Shown here: positions 46,236 through 55,911 of the stretch, piece after piece | Layout: each line of letters starts with the position of its first letter | Numbering within the stretch: position 1 is the first letter of the stretch | Source: a bacterium SCSIO 12844 | Lineage (GTDB): Bacteria; Pseudomonadota; Gammaproteobacteria; Francisellales; Francisellaceae | NCBI GenBank assembly: GCA_024397935.1 | Contig: CP073743.1 | Coordinates: forward strand, 3,121,614-3,185,613 | Reading direction: 5' to 3' | Length of the DNA stretch: 64,000 nucleotides | Notes under the pieces: model-generated | Seen by the model: the letters and a program-made list of their open reading frames with translations, nothing else | The model's database searches: none | What the model was told of the DNA's origin: nothing | Made by a program: the position numbers and the translations under genes

Positions 46236-47012
46236 ATGCGTATTATTACTTTTAATGCCAATGGCATTCGAGCAGCAGCAAGAAAAGGTTTTTTTGATTG
46301 GTTTGAAAAGCAGAATGCTGACTTTTTATGCATTCAAGAGACTAAAGCACAGCGTGATCAACTAGATGATCCAATTTACCACCCTAAAGGTTATTACAAT
46401 TACTTTTTTGATGCTGAAAAAAAAGGTTACAGTGGTGTTGCAATTTATAGTCGAATTAAACCTAAAAATGTTATTACCGGCTTAGATATTCATTGGGCCG
46501 ATACAGAAGGTCGATATATTCAACTTGATTTTGAGAATTTTAGTATTGCTTCTTTATACTTACCATCAGGATCTAGTAAAGATGAACGTCAAGTTATCAA
46601 AATGCAATTTTTAGAGAAATATCAATCGATTTTAGAACAACAAATCAATGATAAAGACAATATGATTATCTGTGGTGATATTAATATTGTCCATAAAGAA
46701 ATTGATATTAAAAATTTTAAAAGCAATCAAAAAAACTCTGGCTGCTTACCTGAAGAGCGTGCTTGGCTTGATTATGTTTTTGATGAAATTGGCTGGGTTG
46801 ATGCGTTTCGAGTAGTTAACACCGAAAAAGATCAATATACCTGGTGGTCAAACCGAGGGCAAGCAAGAGCAAATAATGTCGGTTGGCGAATAGACTATCA
46901 ATGGACTACCCCTAATTTAAAATCAAAAATAGTAGATGCCTGTGTTTACAAACAACAGTGGTTTTCAGATCATGCACCACTAACATTAGATTATCAATTT
47001 GATGTTAATTAA
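46236..47012 (+). CDS. xthA: exodeoxyribonuclease III (AP endonuclease)
   Basis: The 258-residue enzyme removes abasic sites in base excision repair and degrades duplex 3' ends. Family motifs are present: TFNANGIRAAARKGFFDW at the N-terminus, FLCIQETKAQ with the metal glutamate, YSGVAIYSR, CGDINIVHKEID and the C-terminal GWRIDYQW and FSDHAPLTLDY with the catalytic Asp-His. Length and the NGIRAA start agree with the ExoA-type of XthA. An AAGAGGT ribosome site lies six bases upstream. The gene is separate from its neighbours. Confidence 0.95.
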   Translation: MRIITFNANGIRAAARKGFFDWFEKQNADFLCIQETKAQRDQLDDPIYHPKGYYNYFFDAEKKGYSGVAIYSRIKPKNVITGLDIHWADTEGRYIQLDFENFSIASLYLPSGSSKDERQVIKMQFLEKYQSILEQQINDKDNMIICGDINIVHKEIDIKNFKSNQKNSGCLPEERAWLDYVFDEIGWVDAFRVVNTEKDQYTWWSNRGQARANNVGWRIDYQWTTPNLKSKIVDACVYKQQWFSDHAPLTLDYQFDVN

Positions 47013-47101
47013 AATTGTTATTTGACATCATCTATTTTTATAAGAATAATACTTCAAATTAAATATATTAAATAAATTAAAAGGATTTAGTTTCATTTAC
47101 T

Positions 47102-47818
47102 ATGATTAGTATAATTATTCCTACTTTTAATGAAATTGAACATGGCTATCTTGAAGATATATTAAGCAAATATCAATCGATTGCAGATATTGAAATTATC
47201 TGTGTTGATTCTAACAGTGATGATGGTACAAAGGCACTGATACAGCAATCAGATGCTTACTTAATATCGACTAACAAATATAATAGAGCGGCAAGAATTA
47301 ATGAAGGTATTTTACAGGCTAAAGGAGACTTAATCTTATTACATCATCCACGCTCTATCCTACCGATTGAAGCCATTGATTCACTTCAGCAATATAAACA
47401 AACTAAATATTTTTGGGGTGGCTTTAAACATCAGTTTGATCTTAAACACCCTTTTCTATCTTTTATCTCTTGGTACTCTAATCAAGTACGCTTTATTAAA
47501 AAAAATATTGTTTATTTAGATCATTGTATTTTTTTAACCAAAGACTTAGCAAGCCTATACTTTCCAATTCAAGAGCTAGATATATTTGAAGATACCTTAA
47601 TATCTGAGCTATTAAGCCAAAATAATCAACCACAGATGCTTAATTATCCTGTAATGACCTCATCGATTCGCTTTCAACAAAATGGTATTTATAAACAATG
47701 GCTATCTAACCAATTATTAAAATTCTGTTATAAAATCGGTATTTCAGATCATAAAATGAATCGATTTTATGAAAAAAACTGCCCATTAAATGTTAAAAAA
47801 TCAACTTATAAGAAATAG
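47102..47818 (+). CDS. family 2 glycosyltransferase-like protein, DXD site altered
   Basis: The 238-residue protein starts like a GT2 enzyme (ISIIIPTFNE, then EIICVDSNSDDGTKA). The segment RAARINEGILQAKGDLILLHHPR resembles the small TIGR04283-type transferases, in which the strand normally ends LHAD with a metal-binding Asp. Here HHPR replaces it, so the usual metal-dependent chemistry is doubtful. The C-terminal part (QELDIFEDTLISELL and a basic tail) keeps the acidic ED of the family's acceptor loop. Function unknown; it could be a non-canonical or inactive transferase. It lies 89 bases after xthA. Confidence 0.7.
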   Translation: MISIIIPTFNEIEHGYLEDILSKYQSIADIEIICVDSNSDDGTKALIQQSDAYLISTNKYNRAARINEGILQAKGDLILLHHPRSILPIEAIDSLQQYKQTKYFWGGFKHQFDLKHPFLSFISWYSNQVRFIKKNIVYLDHCIFLTKDLASLYFPIQELDIFEDTLISELLSQNNQPQMLNYPVMTSSIRFQQNGIYKQWLSNQLLKFCYKIGISDHKMNRFYEKNCPLNVKKSTYKK

Positions 47819-47962
47819 ATTCAAGTGATCTTAAGCTTCTATCTGCAGCTAAATTATTTAAATCATATAAAATCAATTGAAATTAGTTTTAACCTAATCT
47901 AATAGTCGGCATAATTAAATAAATAAAAATAATGACCCAATCATAAAGGTTAAGTATTTATT

Positions 47963-49825
47963 ATGGATATTTCACTAAGCTTAATGCTTATTCTAATTTT
48001 AGCGATTTTTTGTCAATGGTTATCTTGGCGAATTCGGTTGCCAGCTATTTTATTTTTATTAGCTGTTGGTATTTTATTAGGGCCGATCGCAGGCTACTTA
48101 ATCCCTAATCTACCCAAAGGTATTTTAGACCCTGAATATCTATTTGGTGATGATTTTCTACATGCTGCTGTCGGTATAGGCGTTGCCATTATCTTATTTG
48201 AAGGAACAATGACTTTAAAGTTTAAAGAAATTGGTAAACAAAATCGTAGAACCGTCGCACTTTTAATTACCTTTGGTTATATCGTAACAGCCATTCTAAC
48301 AACTTATCTAGCCCATGAATTATTAAATTTTCCATGGTCAATTGCAGCGCTTTTAGGTGCTATTGCTTCTGTTAGTGGTCCAACGGTTGTCGTACCCATT
48401 CTAAGAAGTGTAAGACCAACACAGAAACTTTCTGATGTCATACGCTGGGAAGGTATGCTTGTTGATCCAATTGGTGCTGTTGGTGCTGTTATTGTCTATA
48501 GTACGGTTTCCCATTGGCAAAATAATGGCATTATTAATGCATTTATTTTCATTCTTATTATCGCTGTTGTCGCAAGTGCCATTGGCATTATCTTTGGCTT
48601 TGTTATCGGCGTTGCATTAAGACGTAGTTGGGTACCGGATTATTTATCAAACCTTTTTGTATTAGCTGCAATTGTTACGGCATTTGTTTTAAGTGAACAT
48701 TTAATTGAAGGTTCAGGCCTTTGGACAGTCTCAGTGATGGGATTAATTGTTGGTAATATGCGTAGCACTCATATTGAAGAAGTTCTAAACTTCAAAGAAC
48801 ATTTAAGTGTTTTATTAATCTCCATTTTATTTATTATCTTAGGTGCGAATCTATCGTTTGATAATCTTGAATTAGTAATCTTACCAACACTTGTATTACT
48901 TTTAGCATTACAATTTATTGTACGTCCTTTGGTTGTACTTTTCTGTACGATAAAAAGTTCATTGAACTGGCGAGAGCGAATCTTACTTGGTTGGATATAT
49001 CCACGCGGCATTGTTGTTGCATCTGTTGCGGCTTTATTCTCAATTAAGGTTGCTCAAGAAATGCATGAGCCTGTATTTGGTCATCAATTAGCCTTAGTTA
49101 CCTTTTTAATTATCATTGGTACTGTCACTTTTCAAAGTTTAACTGCGCCATTTTTTGCACGCTATATTGGTGCTTCAGCCCCTGATCCAAGAGGCTTTTT
49201 AATTATTGGTGCTAATAAACTTGCGCGTGATATTGGTAAAGTCCTACAAAAGCAAGGTGTTTATGTCTTACTGGCTGATAACACATGGCGTGAAGTCAAT
49301 AAGGCTCGCCTTGAAGGCTTACCCTGTTATTATGGCAACCCTGCCTCAGAGCATGCTAATTGGCATATTAACTTAATTGGTATTGGTCGAATGCTTGGAT
49401 TAAGTCACTTAAATCAAGTCAATACTTTATCAGCAGTTAAATTTCGCCAAGAATTAGGGCGAGATACGATTTTTATGTTACCATCGGCTGATGATGATAA
49501 AACCACCATGTCTTTAATTGATAAACATTATAGCAAACGACTATTTAGCAAAGACTTTAACTTTGACCAGTTTGCACAGTGGTTCAACCAAGGTGGTATT
49601 ATTAAAACAACACTTATTACCAATGAATTTAGCTGGCAAGATTATCAAAAACAATATCAAGGTCGACTTGTTCCCCTATTTGTTGTCACCCCAAAAGAAA
49701 AACTTCACGTATTTTCTCCTGAGAGCGTTATTAATAATGAAGGCAACTGGCAAGCACCTGCTGGTTGGAAGATTATTAGTTTTATATTACCAGAGCACCT
49801 TTCTATGGAAGCTGATAAAGCATAA
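47963..49825 (+). CDS. NhaP-type (CPA1) cation/proton antiporter with C-terminal TrkA-N domain
   Basis: The 620-residue protein has twelve to thirteen membrane helices followed by a nucleotide-binding regulatory domain. The antiporter core has SVSGPTVVVPILRSVRP, RWEGMLVDPIGAVGAV (acidic site) and LGWIYPRGIVVASVAALF. The C-terminal part begins GFLIIGANKLARDIGKVLQK near residue 412, a TrkA-N Rossmann fold that would sense NAD or a related ligand. Na+ or K+ is exchanged for H+, probably for pH and salt balance. It is followed by the phosphate operon and not far from a Trk-type K+ system. Confidence 0.93.
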   Translation: MDISLSLMLILILAIFCQWLSWRIRLPAILFLLAVGILLGPIAGYLIPNLPKGILDPEYLFGDDFLHAAVGIGVAIILFEGTMTLKFKEIGKQNRRTVALLITFGYIVTAILTTYLAHELLNFPWSIAALLGAIASVSGPTVVVPILRSVRPTQKLSDVIRWEGMLVDPIGAVGAVIVYSTVSHWQNNGIINAFIFILIIAVVASAIGIIFGFVIGVALRRSWVPDYLSNLFVLAAIVTAFVLSEHLIEGSGLWTVSVMGLIVGNMRSTHIEEVLNFKEHLSVLLISILFIILGANLSFDNLELVILPTLVLLLALQFIVRPLVVLFCTIKSSLNWRERILLGWIYPRGIVVASVAALFSIKVAQEMHEPVFGHQLALVTFLIIIGTVTFQSLTAPFFARYIGASAPDPRGFLIIGANKLARDIGKVLQKQGVYVLLADNTWREVNKARLEGLPCYYGNPASEHANWHINLIGIGRMLGLSHLNQVNTLSAVKFRQELGRDTIFMLPSADDDKTTMSLIDKHYSKRLFSKDFNFDQFAQWFNQGGIIKTTLITNEFSWQDYQKQYQGRLVPLFVVTPKEKLHVFSPESVINNEGNWQAPAGWKIISFILPEHLSMEADKA

Positions 49826-49886
49826 TGTTTAAATTAATGAGCATTAATCAGAAACTTTAATTCACCAAATTATTTCAACTACTAGG

Positions 49887-49926
49887 CTTTCGTAATATTT
49901 TTGTAACACTTATCATTTAAGATAAT
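49887..49926 (+). promoter_or_regulatory. candidate Pho box and -10 upstream of pstC
   Basis: CTTTCGT (49887-49893), TTTTTGT (49898-49904) and CTTATCA (49909-49915) are spaced exactly 11 bases apart, like the direct repeats of a PhoB site (CTGTCAT type), and GATAAT follows at 49921-49926. The first repeat matches best and the third needs a one-base shift. PhoB control is the expected regulation of a pst operon but is not proven by this. Confidence 0.4.
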
Positions 49927-49960
49927 TTAGTAATTTAAATAAGTGATGGTTTAGATATTA

Positions 49961-50935
49961 ATGTTTAGCACATCGAAAGGCGATCGACGCTTTTTCTCTC
50001 TAGCAACAACATTAGCACTTGCTTTAGTTGTTGTATTTTTAATGTTATTGGTAAGTTTAATTATCTTTAGTTTACCGAGTATTAAAGCATTTGGCTTTTC
50101 ATTTCTTTGGACTAATAAATGGAACCCAGTAACCAATCAATTTGGAGCATTAGCGGCAATTTTGGGCACGGTTGTAACCTCATTGATTGCATTGATCATT
50201 GCCGTTCCTTTAAGTCTTGGTATTGCGATTTTGATCGATAGCTTATTACCACGAAAAATCGGTCAAATCTTAGCTCGATTAATCGAGCTTATGGCAGGAA
50301 TTCCAAGTATTGTTTATGGTATTTGGGGGTTATTTTTCTTATTACCATTTATTCAACAATTACAATTAAAATTACTACCCTTATCAAACTATATGCAGGC
50401 TAAATTTGACTTATTACAAGCCGATGGCTCATTTTTATACTATTTCAAACCGATTGTGATGTTTTTTGTTAAGGCATTACCAACAGGCAGTAGTATTTTT
50501 GCAGCAAGTCTTATTCTAGCAATTATGGTCATTCCTTTAATTTCTTCAATTATGCGCGAAGTATTAGGCAATATGCCTGATATGGTTAAAGAAGCAGCCT
50601 ATGGTACTGGTGCAACACATTGGGAAGTGACTAAATCAGTATTACTACCATTTGCAGCACCTGGATTATTAGGTGCTATTATTTTAGGCTTTGGCCGCGC
50701 ACTAGGTGAAACGATGGCCGTTACTTTTGTTATCGGTAATACGCATGCACTAGAAGGTTTATTTATGCCATCAACTACCATCTCTGCAACCATTGCCAAT
50801 GAGTTTAATGAGGCTGTTGGTACGCTTTATCCATCGGCTTTAGTTGAAACGGGATTAATTTTGTTTATTATTTCACTGATAATTTTATTAATTTCACGTT
50901 ATTTCCTTAAAAAATCGAAAAGGAAGCCTTCATGA
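49961..50935 (+). CDS. pstC: phosphate ABC transporter permease PstC
   Basis: The 324-residue protein has six membrane helices. It carries the PstC hallmarks: GIPSIVYGIWGLFFLLP, the permease loop EAAYGTGATHWEVTKSVLLPFAAPGLLG and GFGRALGETMAVTFVIG. It pairs with PstA to form the channel of the high-affinity PstSCAB importer. It overlaps pstA by four bases and is the first gene of the operon. The unusual feature is that pstS lies last, after pstB, rather than first. A cytoplasmic N-terminus of about 20 residues precedes helix 1. Confidence 0.95.
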   Translation: MFSTSKGDRRFFSLATTLALALVVVFLMLLVSLIIFSLPSIKAFGFSFLWTNKWNPVTNQFGALAAILGTVVTSLIALIIAVPLSLGIAILIDSLLPRKIGQILARLIELMAGIPSIVYGIWGLFFLLPFIQQLQLKLLPLSNYMQAKFDLLQADGSFLYYFKPIVMFFVKALPTGSSIFAASLILAIMVIPLISSIMREVLGNMPDMVKEAAYGTGATHWEVTKSVLLPFAAPGLLGAIILGFGRALGETMAVTFVIGNTHALEGLFMPSTTISATIANEFNEAVGTLYPSALVETGLILFIISLIILLISRYFLKKSKRKPS

Positions 50936-51759
50936 ATCTAACTGAAAGCACCCCCATTAAACGTAAAATCAAAAATACCGCTTTTAGAAGCCTCTGTTGG
51001 TTAGCTGCTATTATCAGTGTTTTGGTTTTATTAAGTGTATTATTGGAACTCTTTTATCGCGGTATTGATTCTTTAAGCTTTGACCTGCTTTTATATGACA
51101 CGCGAAGCCTAGGTCTTAGAAATGCAATTATTGGTTCATTGATTATGACCTTATTATCGATTTTAATTGTCACCCCCATTGCCATTTTAATTGCAACGTT
51201 TTTAGTTGAATGTAGAGATAAAAATCGCCTCGTTAAATCGATTCGTTTTATCAATGATATATTATTAAGTACACCATCTGTTATCGTTGGGATTTTTACT
51301 TATACATTAATCGTAGCTTATAGTCGCTTCTCAGCACTGGCAGGCGTATTTGCCTTAAGTTTAATTGCATTACCTATTATTGTTAGAGCTTCTGAAGATG
51401 TACTATTTCTTGTCTCACCAATGTTAAAAGAAGCAGCCATTGCATTGGGAGTGCCAAAATGGAAAGTCATTGTTATGATTGTTTATCGCTCAGCAAAAAG
51501 TGGTTTAATTACCGCTGTCATTTTAGCAACAGCACGGATTATGGGTGAAAGTGCTCCACTTTTATTTACCTCAGCAAAAAATAGCTTTTTATCATTTAAT
51601 TTAACTGAGGCAATGGAATCTTTACCTGTAATGATTTTTGAAAACGCCATGCAGCCATACCCCCAACTTCAAAACCTTGCCTGGTCTGGTGCATTAATTA
51701 TTACCGTTTTAGTGCTTATTATGAATTTATCTGCCCGTTGGCTTACCAAAAATAAATAG
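50932..51759 (+). CDS. pstA: phosphate ABC transporter permease PstA
   Basis: The 275-residue permease has six helices, with STPSVIVGIFTYTLIV, the EAA-type loop KEAAIALGVPKWKVIVMIVY and ATARIMGESAPLLFTS, which is the PstA version of the GETA motif. It overlaps the end of pstC by four bases and is followed 18 bases later by pstB. Together with PstC it forms the membrane pore. An internal basic loop of about 20 residues (CRDKNRLVKSIRF) is typical. Confidence 0.95.
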   Translation: MNLTESTPIKRKIKNTAFRSLCWLAAIISVLVLLSVLLELFYRGIDSLSFDLLLYDTRSLGLRNAIIGSLIMTLLSILIVTPIAILIATFLVECRDKNRLVKSIRFINDILLSTPSVIVGIFTYTLIVAYSRFSALAGVFALSLIALPIIVRASEDVLFLVSPMLKEAAIALGVPKWKVIVMIVYRSAKSGLITAVILATARIMGESAPLLFTSAKNSFLSFNLTEAMESLPVMIFENAMQPYPQLQNLAWSGALIITVLVLIMNLSARWLTKNK

Positions 51760-51777
51760 TTAATAAAGAGGCTTATT

Positions 51778-52572
51778 ATGTCTAATGATAATCAATTAAA
51801 TGAACAAGAAACTTCAGATAACACAAATGCATATTTTGAAGTAAAAAACTTACATTTTTTCTATGGTAAGTATGCAACACTCTCTCGTATTAATACTTCT
51901 TTTAATAAGGGTGAGATTACAGCATTAATTGGCCCCTCAGGCTCTGGGAAATCAACACTTTTAAGAACATTTAACCGTATTTATGATTTATACCCAGGTC
52001 AACATGCAACCGGTGAAATTTTAATCGATGGCGTTAATATTCTCTCTGACTCTATCGATGTTAATATGCTGAGAAAAAAAATCTCAATGGTTTTTCAAAA
52101 GCCCACCCCCTTTCCAATGAGTATTTTTGATAATATTGCTTTTGCAGTTAAAATTCATGAAAATTTAAAAAAAGACCAGCTATCAGATCGTGTCGAGCAA
52201 GCGCTAAGAGATGCAGCCATTTGGGATGAAGTTAAAGATAAATTACATACTCCAGGAACCTCATTATCAGGTGGTCAGCAACAACGCTTATGTATTGCAA
52301 GAACGCTTGCAATTAAACCAGAAATATTATTACTTGATGAACCAACCTCAGCCCTTGACCCTATCTCAACTCAAAAGATTGAAACACTGTTAAAAAAACT
52401 CAGCAAGCAATATACAATTATTATTGTTACCCACAATTTAAAACAGGCACAAAGATTATCCAGTTCGACTATCTTTATGTCAGAGGGACAAATTATTGAA
52501 CAAAATACAACGGAAAATTTATTTAATAACCCACAAGATCCGTTAACCCAACATTATATTCAAAATGACTGA
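51778..52572 (+). CDS. pstB: phosphate ABC transporter ATPase PstB
   Basis: The 264-residue ABC ATPase has Walker A GPSGSGKST, the Q-loop SMVFQKPTPFPMSIFDNIAF, signature LSGGQQQRLCIARTLA, Walker B LLLDEPTSALDP and a switch histidine in IIIVTHNL. The family-specific start ARMFNR-like segment appears as LLRTFNRIYDLYPG, and the Q-loop P-x-P-F-P is a strong PstB mark. It powers phosphate import and, in other species, also helps to signal through PhoU. No phoU gene is present here. pstS follows 15 bases later. Confidence 0.97.
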   Translation: MSNDNQLNEQETSDNTNAYFEVKNLHFFYGKYATLSRINTSFNKGEITALIGPSGSGKSTLLRTFNRIYDLYPGQHATGEILIDGVNILSDSIDVNMLRKKISMVFQKPTPFPMSIFDNIAFAVKIHENLKKDQLSDRVEQALRDAAIWDEVKDKLHTPGTSLSGGQQQRLCIARTLAIKPEILLLDEPTSALDPISTQKIETLLKKLSKQYTIIIVTHNLKQAQRLSSSTIFMSEGQIIEQNTTENLFNNPQDPLTQHYIQND

Positions 52573-52587
52573 TAAGGAGTCTTAGTG

Positions 52588-53682
52588 ATGTTAAACAGCA
52601 AGCAATATAGAAAAAAGCTTAAAGTGTTATTATTTAGCCTTGTAGCTACAAGCACTATTCTAACGTTAAGTGCCTGTTCTGACTCAAACCAATCATCCGA
52701 TGGTAGTACGACATCGAGTTCAAATATGAAAATTATGGGTGCTGGTTCAAGCTTTATTTACCCTGTCATGTCACGCTGGTCAAATAACTATTATCAAAGA
52801 ACCAATGTACAAATTAATTATCAACCCATTGGCTCAGGCGGTGGACAACGCCAAATATTCCAACGTACCGTTGATTTTGCAGCATCAGATCAACCGCTAG
52901 ACTCTGAAACACTCAAAAAATATAAGCTTATTCAATTTCCAATGATTGTTGGTGGTATTGTTCCTGTTATAAATATAAAGGGCGTCTCTATGAATCAGCT
53001 AACTTTAAGTGGCACAGTATTAGCTGATATTTACATGGGTAAAATACGTTATTGGGATGATCCCAAAATTACGCAACTCAATCCAAAATTAAAACTTGCA
53101 CATAATTTAATTATTCCAGTTCGTAGAGCAGATGGCTCGGGTACAACTTATAATTTTGCTAATTATCTAGCTAAGGTAAGTCCAACTTGGCAGAAAAATG
53201 TTGGTGTTAATACAACTTTAACTTGGCCAGCTACTACAATTGGCGCAAAAGGTAATGCAGGTGTTGCAGCTCAAGTAATGCAACTACCTAATAGCATCGG
53301 TTATGTCGAGTATGCCTATGCCAAAGAAAATCATATGAATACGGTTAAACTCATTAATAAAAATGGCAAAGCAATTGCACCTACTTTATCAAGCTTCCGA
53401 GCATCTGCTGAGTATGCTAATTGGTCAAGTAAAAATGACTATCATGTTTTATTAACTGATCAACCAGGTAATAATAGTTGGCCAATTGATGCTTCAACCT
53501 TTATTTTATTACCAACAAATAATTCGAAAGAAACCAATCAAACAATTCTTGCATTTTTAAGCTGGGCATATGATGAAAAAGGTCGTGATATCGCTGCTAA
53601 ATTAGATTATATAGGTATTCCTGAAACAACGGTAAAAAATATTAAAACGTATTGGCAAGAACGTTTAGGTAGTCATAATTAA
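52588..53682 (+). CDS. pstS: phosphate-binding lipoprotein PstS
   Basis: ATG 52588 has AAGGAG eight bases upstream. The 364-residue precursor has a lipobox (TLSAC), so the binding protein is membrane-anchored rather than soluble as in E. coli. The phosphate site is visible in GAGSSFIYPVMSRWSNNY, GSGGGQRQIFQRTVDFAASDQPL, RRADGSGTTYNFANYL and the closing SKETNQTILAFLSW segment. A short Ser-rich linker follows the cysteine. Lying after pstB is unusual but the spacing of 15 bases shows the same operon. Confidence 0.95.
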   Translation: MLNSKQYRKKLKVLLFSLVATSTILTLSACSDSNQSSDGSTTSSSNMKIMGAGSSFIYPVMSRWSNNYYQRTNVQINYQPIGSGGGQRQIFQRTVDFAASDQPLDSETLKKYKLIQFPMIVGGIVPVINIKGVSMNQLTLSGTVLADIYMGKIRYWDDPKITQLNPKLKLAHNLIIPVRRADGSGTTYNFANYLAKVSPTWQKNVGVNTTLTWPATTIGAKGNAGVAAQVMQLPNSIGYVEYAYAKENHMNTVKLINKNGKAIAPTLSSFRASAEYANWSSKNDYHVLLTDQPGNNSWPIDASTFILLPTNNSKETNQTILAFLSWAYDEKGRDIAAKLDYIGIPETTVKNIKTYWQERLGSHN

Positions 53683-53702
53683 AGGTCAACTGTTTGTTTA
53701 AT

Positions 53703-55052
53703 TTATCCAAGAAATACCTTACCAGCAGGATATCGTACTCTTGGTGTACTTTTGGTTGCTAAAAAGAAGCCTAATGCCAAAGGCCCAACTCTACCTAAAA
53801 ACATAATAGCAATAAGGACAAAGCGTCCAAGATTATCTAAATTAGCTGTTACACCACGCGATAATCCAACGGTGCCAAAAGCTGAAAAAACTTCAAAAGC
53901 TAAATCAATAAATGATTCATGATTCGTAATTGTAATAATAAATAAGCCTGTGATTGTAATTAAAAGACTAATAGAGACTAATGCTAATACTTTTAACATT
54001 TGCTCCATACTTAGGCTACGATGAAAAACAGAGATATGATCTTGGCGTTTTAAAAATGCAATCACAGAGAGCATTAATAGTATAAATGTAGTTACCTTTA
54101 TTCCACCTGCAGTTGAGGTACTACCGCCACCGATAAACATCAAAGGCATCATCATTAACGATGTACTATTATACAGTGACCCTATATCAACTGTATTAAA
54201 GCCTGCTGTTCTTGTTGTTACCGACTGAAACCAAGATGCCCAAATGCGGGCAGAATTACTATCAAGCGCACCTAATGTCTTAGGGTTAGACCATTCCAAC
54301 ATCATAAAAGCAACCATACCCCAAAGTATCAAAAGTAATGAGCCTAAGAGCATTAATTTAGAGTGTAAGGTTAATGTTCTCCAGCGTCTTTTTTCATTAA
54401 TATCCGTTAATACTGAATAACCAAGACCACCAATGATAAATAGTGCTGGTATTACAATATTAACTAAAGGATCACCAACCCAACGCGATAGGCTATCGGG
54501 AAATAATGAAAACCCAGCATTATTCAAAGCTGAAATAGAATGAAAAATTGACTGCCATATGCCTTCTAACCAGCCAAATTCAGGAACAAAATGAAAGGCT
54601 AGCAAAGCTGCTCCTAACAATTCAAGAATAATGACCACTTTTAAAATAACCCAAACCAAGCGAACCAAACTACCTAAATTGGTATGATTAAGGTCTTCTT
54701 TTAGTAAGATTTGTTTACGTATTGGAATACGCATACCCAATGCGGTTAAGATTAAAACTGCAAATGTCATCAATCCCAAGCCCCCAAGTTGGATTAAAAT
54801 TGCAATAATAATTTGCCCAAACACAGTAAAATGACTGCCCGTATCTACTACGGCTAAGCCTGTTACAGTAACCGCAGATACTGCTGTAAATAAGGCATCA
54901 TACCAACTAGTAGGTTCATTTGATGCAATGGGTAACATTAAAAAAAATGATCCTAGGATAATGCAGGTAGCATACATAATCATTAGAATCGCTGGTGGTG
55001 GTAATAGCACTGTATGGGCTTTTTTTCTTGAAAGTAATGTTCTTACAGGCAT
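53703..55052 (-). CDS. TrkH/KtrB-family potassium uptake membrane subunit
   Basis: The 449-residue protein has the four M1-P-M2 repeats of the Trk/Ktr/HKT family. Selectivity-loop glycines are visible in FTAVSAVTVTGLAVVDTG, ISALNNAGFSLFPDS, SVTTRTAGFNTVDIGSL and EVFSAFGTVGLSRGVT. Length and loop composition suit KtrB rather than the longer TrkH of enteric bacteria. It overlaps the regulatory subunit gene (TAATG junction), so the two are translated together. It imports K+ together with Na+ or H+. Confidence 0.92.
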   Translation of the reverse strand: MPVRTLLSRKKAHTVLLPPPAILMIMYATCIILGSFFLMLPIASNEPTSWYDALFTAVSAVTVTGLAVVDTGSHFTVFGQIIIAILIQLGGLGLMTFAVLILTALGMRIPIRKQILLKEDLNHTNLGSLVRLVWVILKVVIILELLGAALLAFHFVPEFGWLEGIWQSIFHSISALNNAGFSLFPDSLSRWVGDPLVNIVIPALFIIGGLGYSVLTDINEKRRWRTLTLHSKLMLLGSLLLILWGMVAFMMLEWSNPKTLGALDSNSARIWASWFQSVTTRTAGFNTVDIGSLYNSTSLMMMPLMFIGGGSTSTAGGIKVTTFILLMLSVIAFLKRQDHISVFHRSLSMEQMLKVLALVSISLLITITGLFIITITNHESFIDLAFEVFSAFGTVGLSRGVTANLDNLGRFVLIAIMFLGRVGPLALGFFLATKSTPRVRYPAGKVFLG

Positions 55053-55732
55053 TAAAATAACTCGCTGAGTTTATTTAATTCATCTTTTGAACCAATTATA
55101 AGTAAGCGATCCCCTTCTTGAAGATCAACTGACATATCCTTAAAAGCAATAAAATCTTTTTCACGCATCAAACCAACGATTGAGAAGTCTTTACCCTCAT
55201 ATTTCGTAAGTTTTGATAGTGTGACTTCTTTGACTTCAGCTCTGATAACATAACTAACTAAATAACGTCGATTACCAAGGTTAATATAATCAAAGGCATA
55301 AGATGTATGTAATGCTTCTGCAATTTGTAAGCCCATATCACGCTCTGGATGAATAATTCTATCAACACCCAGTCGCGATAGAATCCTTTGATGTGTATCT
55401 GATTGAGCTTTTACCCAAATGGTATCAACGCCAAGATATTTAACATTCATCGTAGCAAGAATATTTGCTTCTAAATCATCACCAATTGCAATTACAGCCA
55501 CATCATAGTTTTTAACTCCCGCTTCTTGTAAGGCGATTTTATCTTTAGCATCGGCAATAACAACATGAGAGATTTCATTGGCAAATTGACGCGCTAATCT
55601 TTCATCGGTGTCAATACCTAAAATATCATCGCCCATCTTAGCCAGTGCTTGAGCAACTGTACCGCCAAAGCGACCAAGACCGATAATAACAAAATTCTTT
55701 TTCTTTTTTGGTTTCATAAAGAACTGTTCCAT
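55052..55732 (-). CDS. KtrA/TrkA-type K+ uptake regulatory subunit
   Basis: The 226-residue cytoplasmic protein has one RCK (TrkA-N) domain with the NAD/ATP-binding motif VIIGLGRFGGTVAQALA and acidic IDTD, followed by a TrkA-C domain from about residue 140. One N and one C domain is the KtrA architecture, half the size of TrkA. It gates the KtrB-like channel encoded directly downstream. A methionine at residue 6 is a possible alternative start. Confidence 0.92.
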   Translation of the reverse strand: MEQFFMKPKKKKNFVIIGLGRFGGTVAQALAKMGDDILGIDTDERLARQFANEISHVVIADAKDKIALQEAGVKNYDVAVIAIGDDLEANILATMNVKYLGVDTIWVKAQSDTHQRILSRLGVDRIIHPERDMGLQIAEALHTSYAFDYINLGNRRYLVSYVIRAEVKEVTLSKLTKYEGKDFSIVGLMREKDFIAFKDMSVDLQEGDRLLIIGSKDELNKLSELF

Positions 55733-55911
55733 ATGATAGATAATTACAAATCATTGTTAGTTTAAACTTTTTATTTTGGCGGTTAAAGAAAATATTATAT
55801 AAATAGTTATTGATCAATATCACTAACTACTACATAAAATTTAATTACCAAAAGCATTTAAGTAGCGATAATTAAAGCTTACCCTAATGCAAAAAGGAAA
55901 TTATAAATTAG

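Noticed and set aside
49833..49848. ATTAATG-AG-CATTAAT palindrome after the antiporter gene as a terminator
   Set aside because: The loop is two bases and no T-run follows; it is not a standard terminator and was not listed as a feature.
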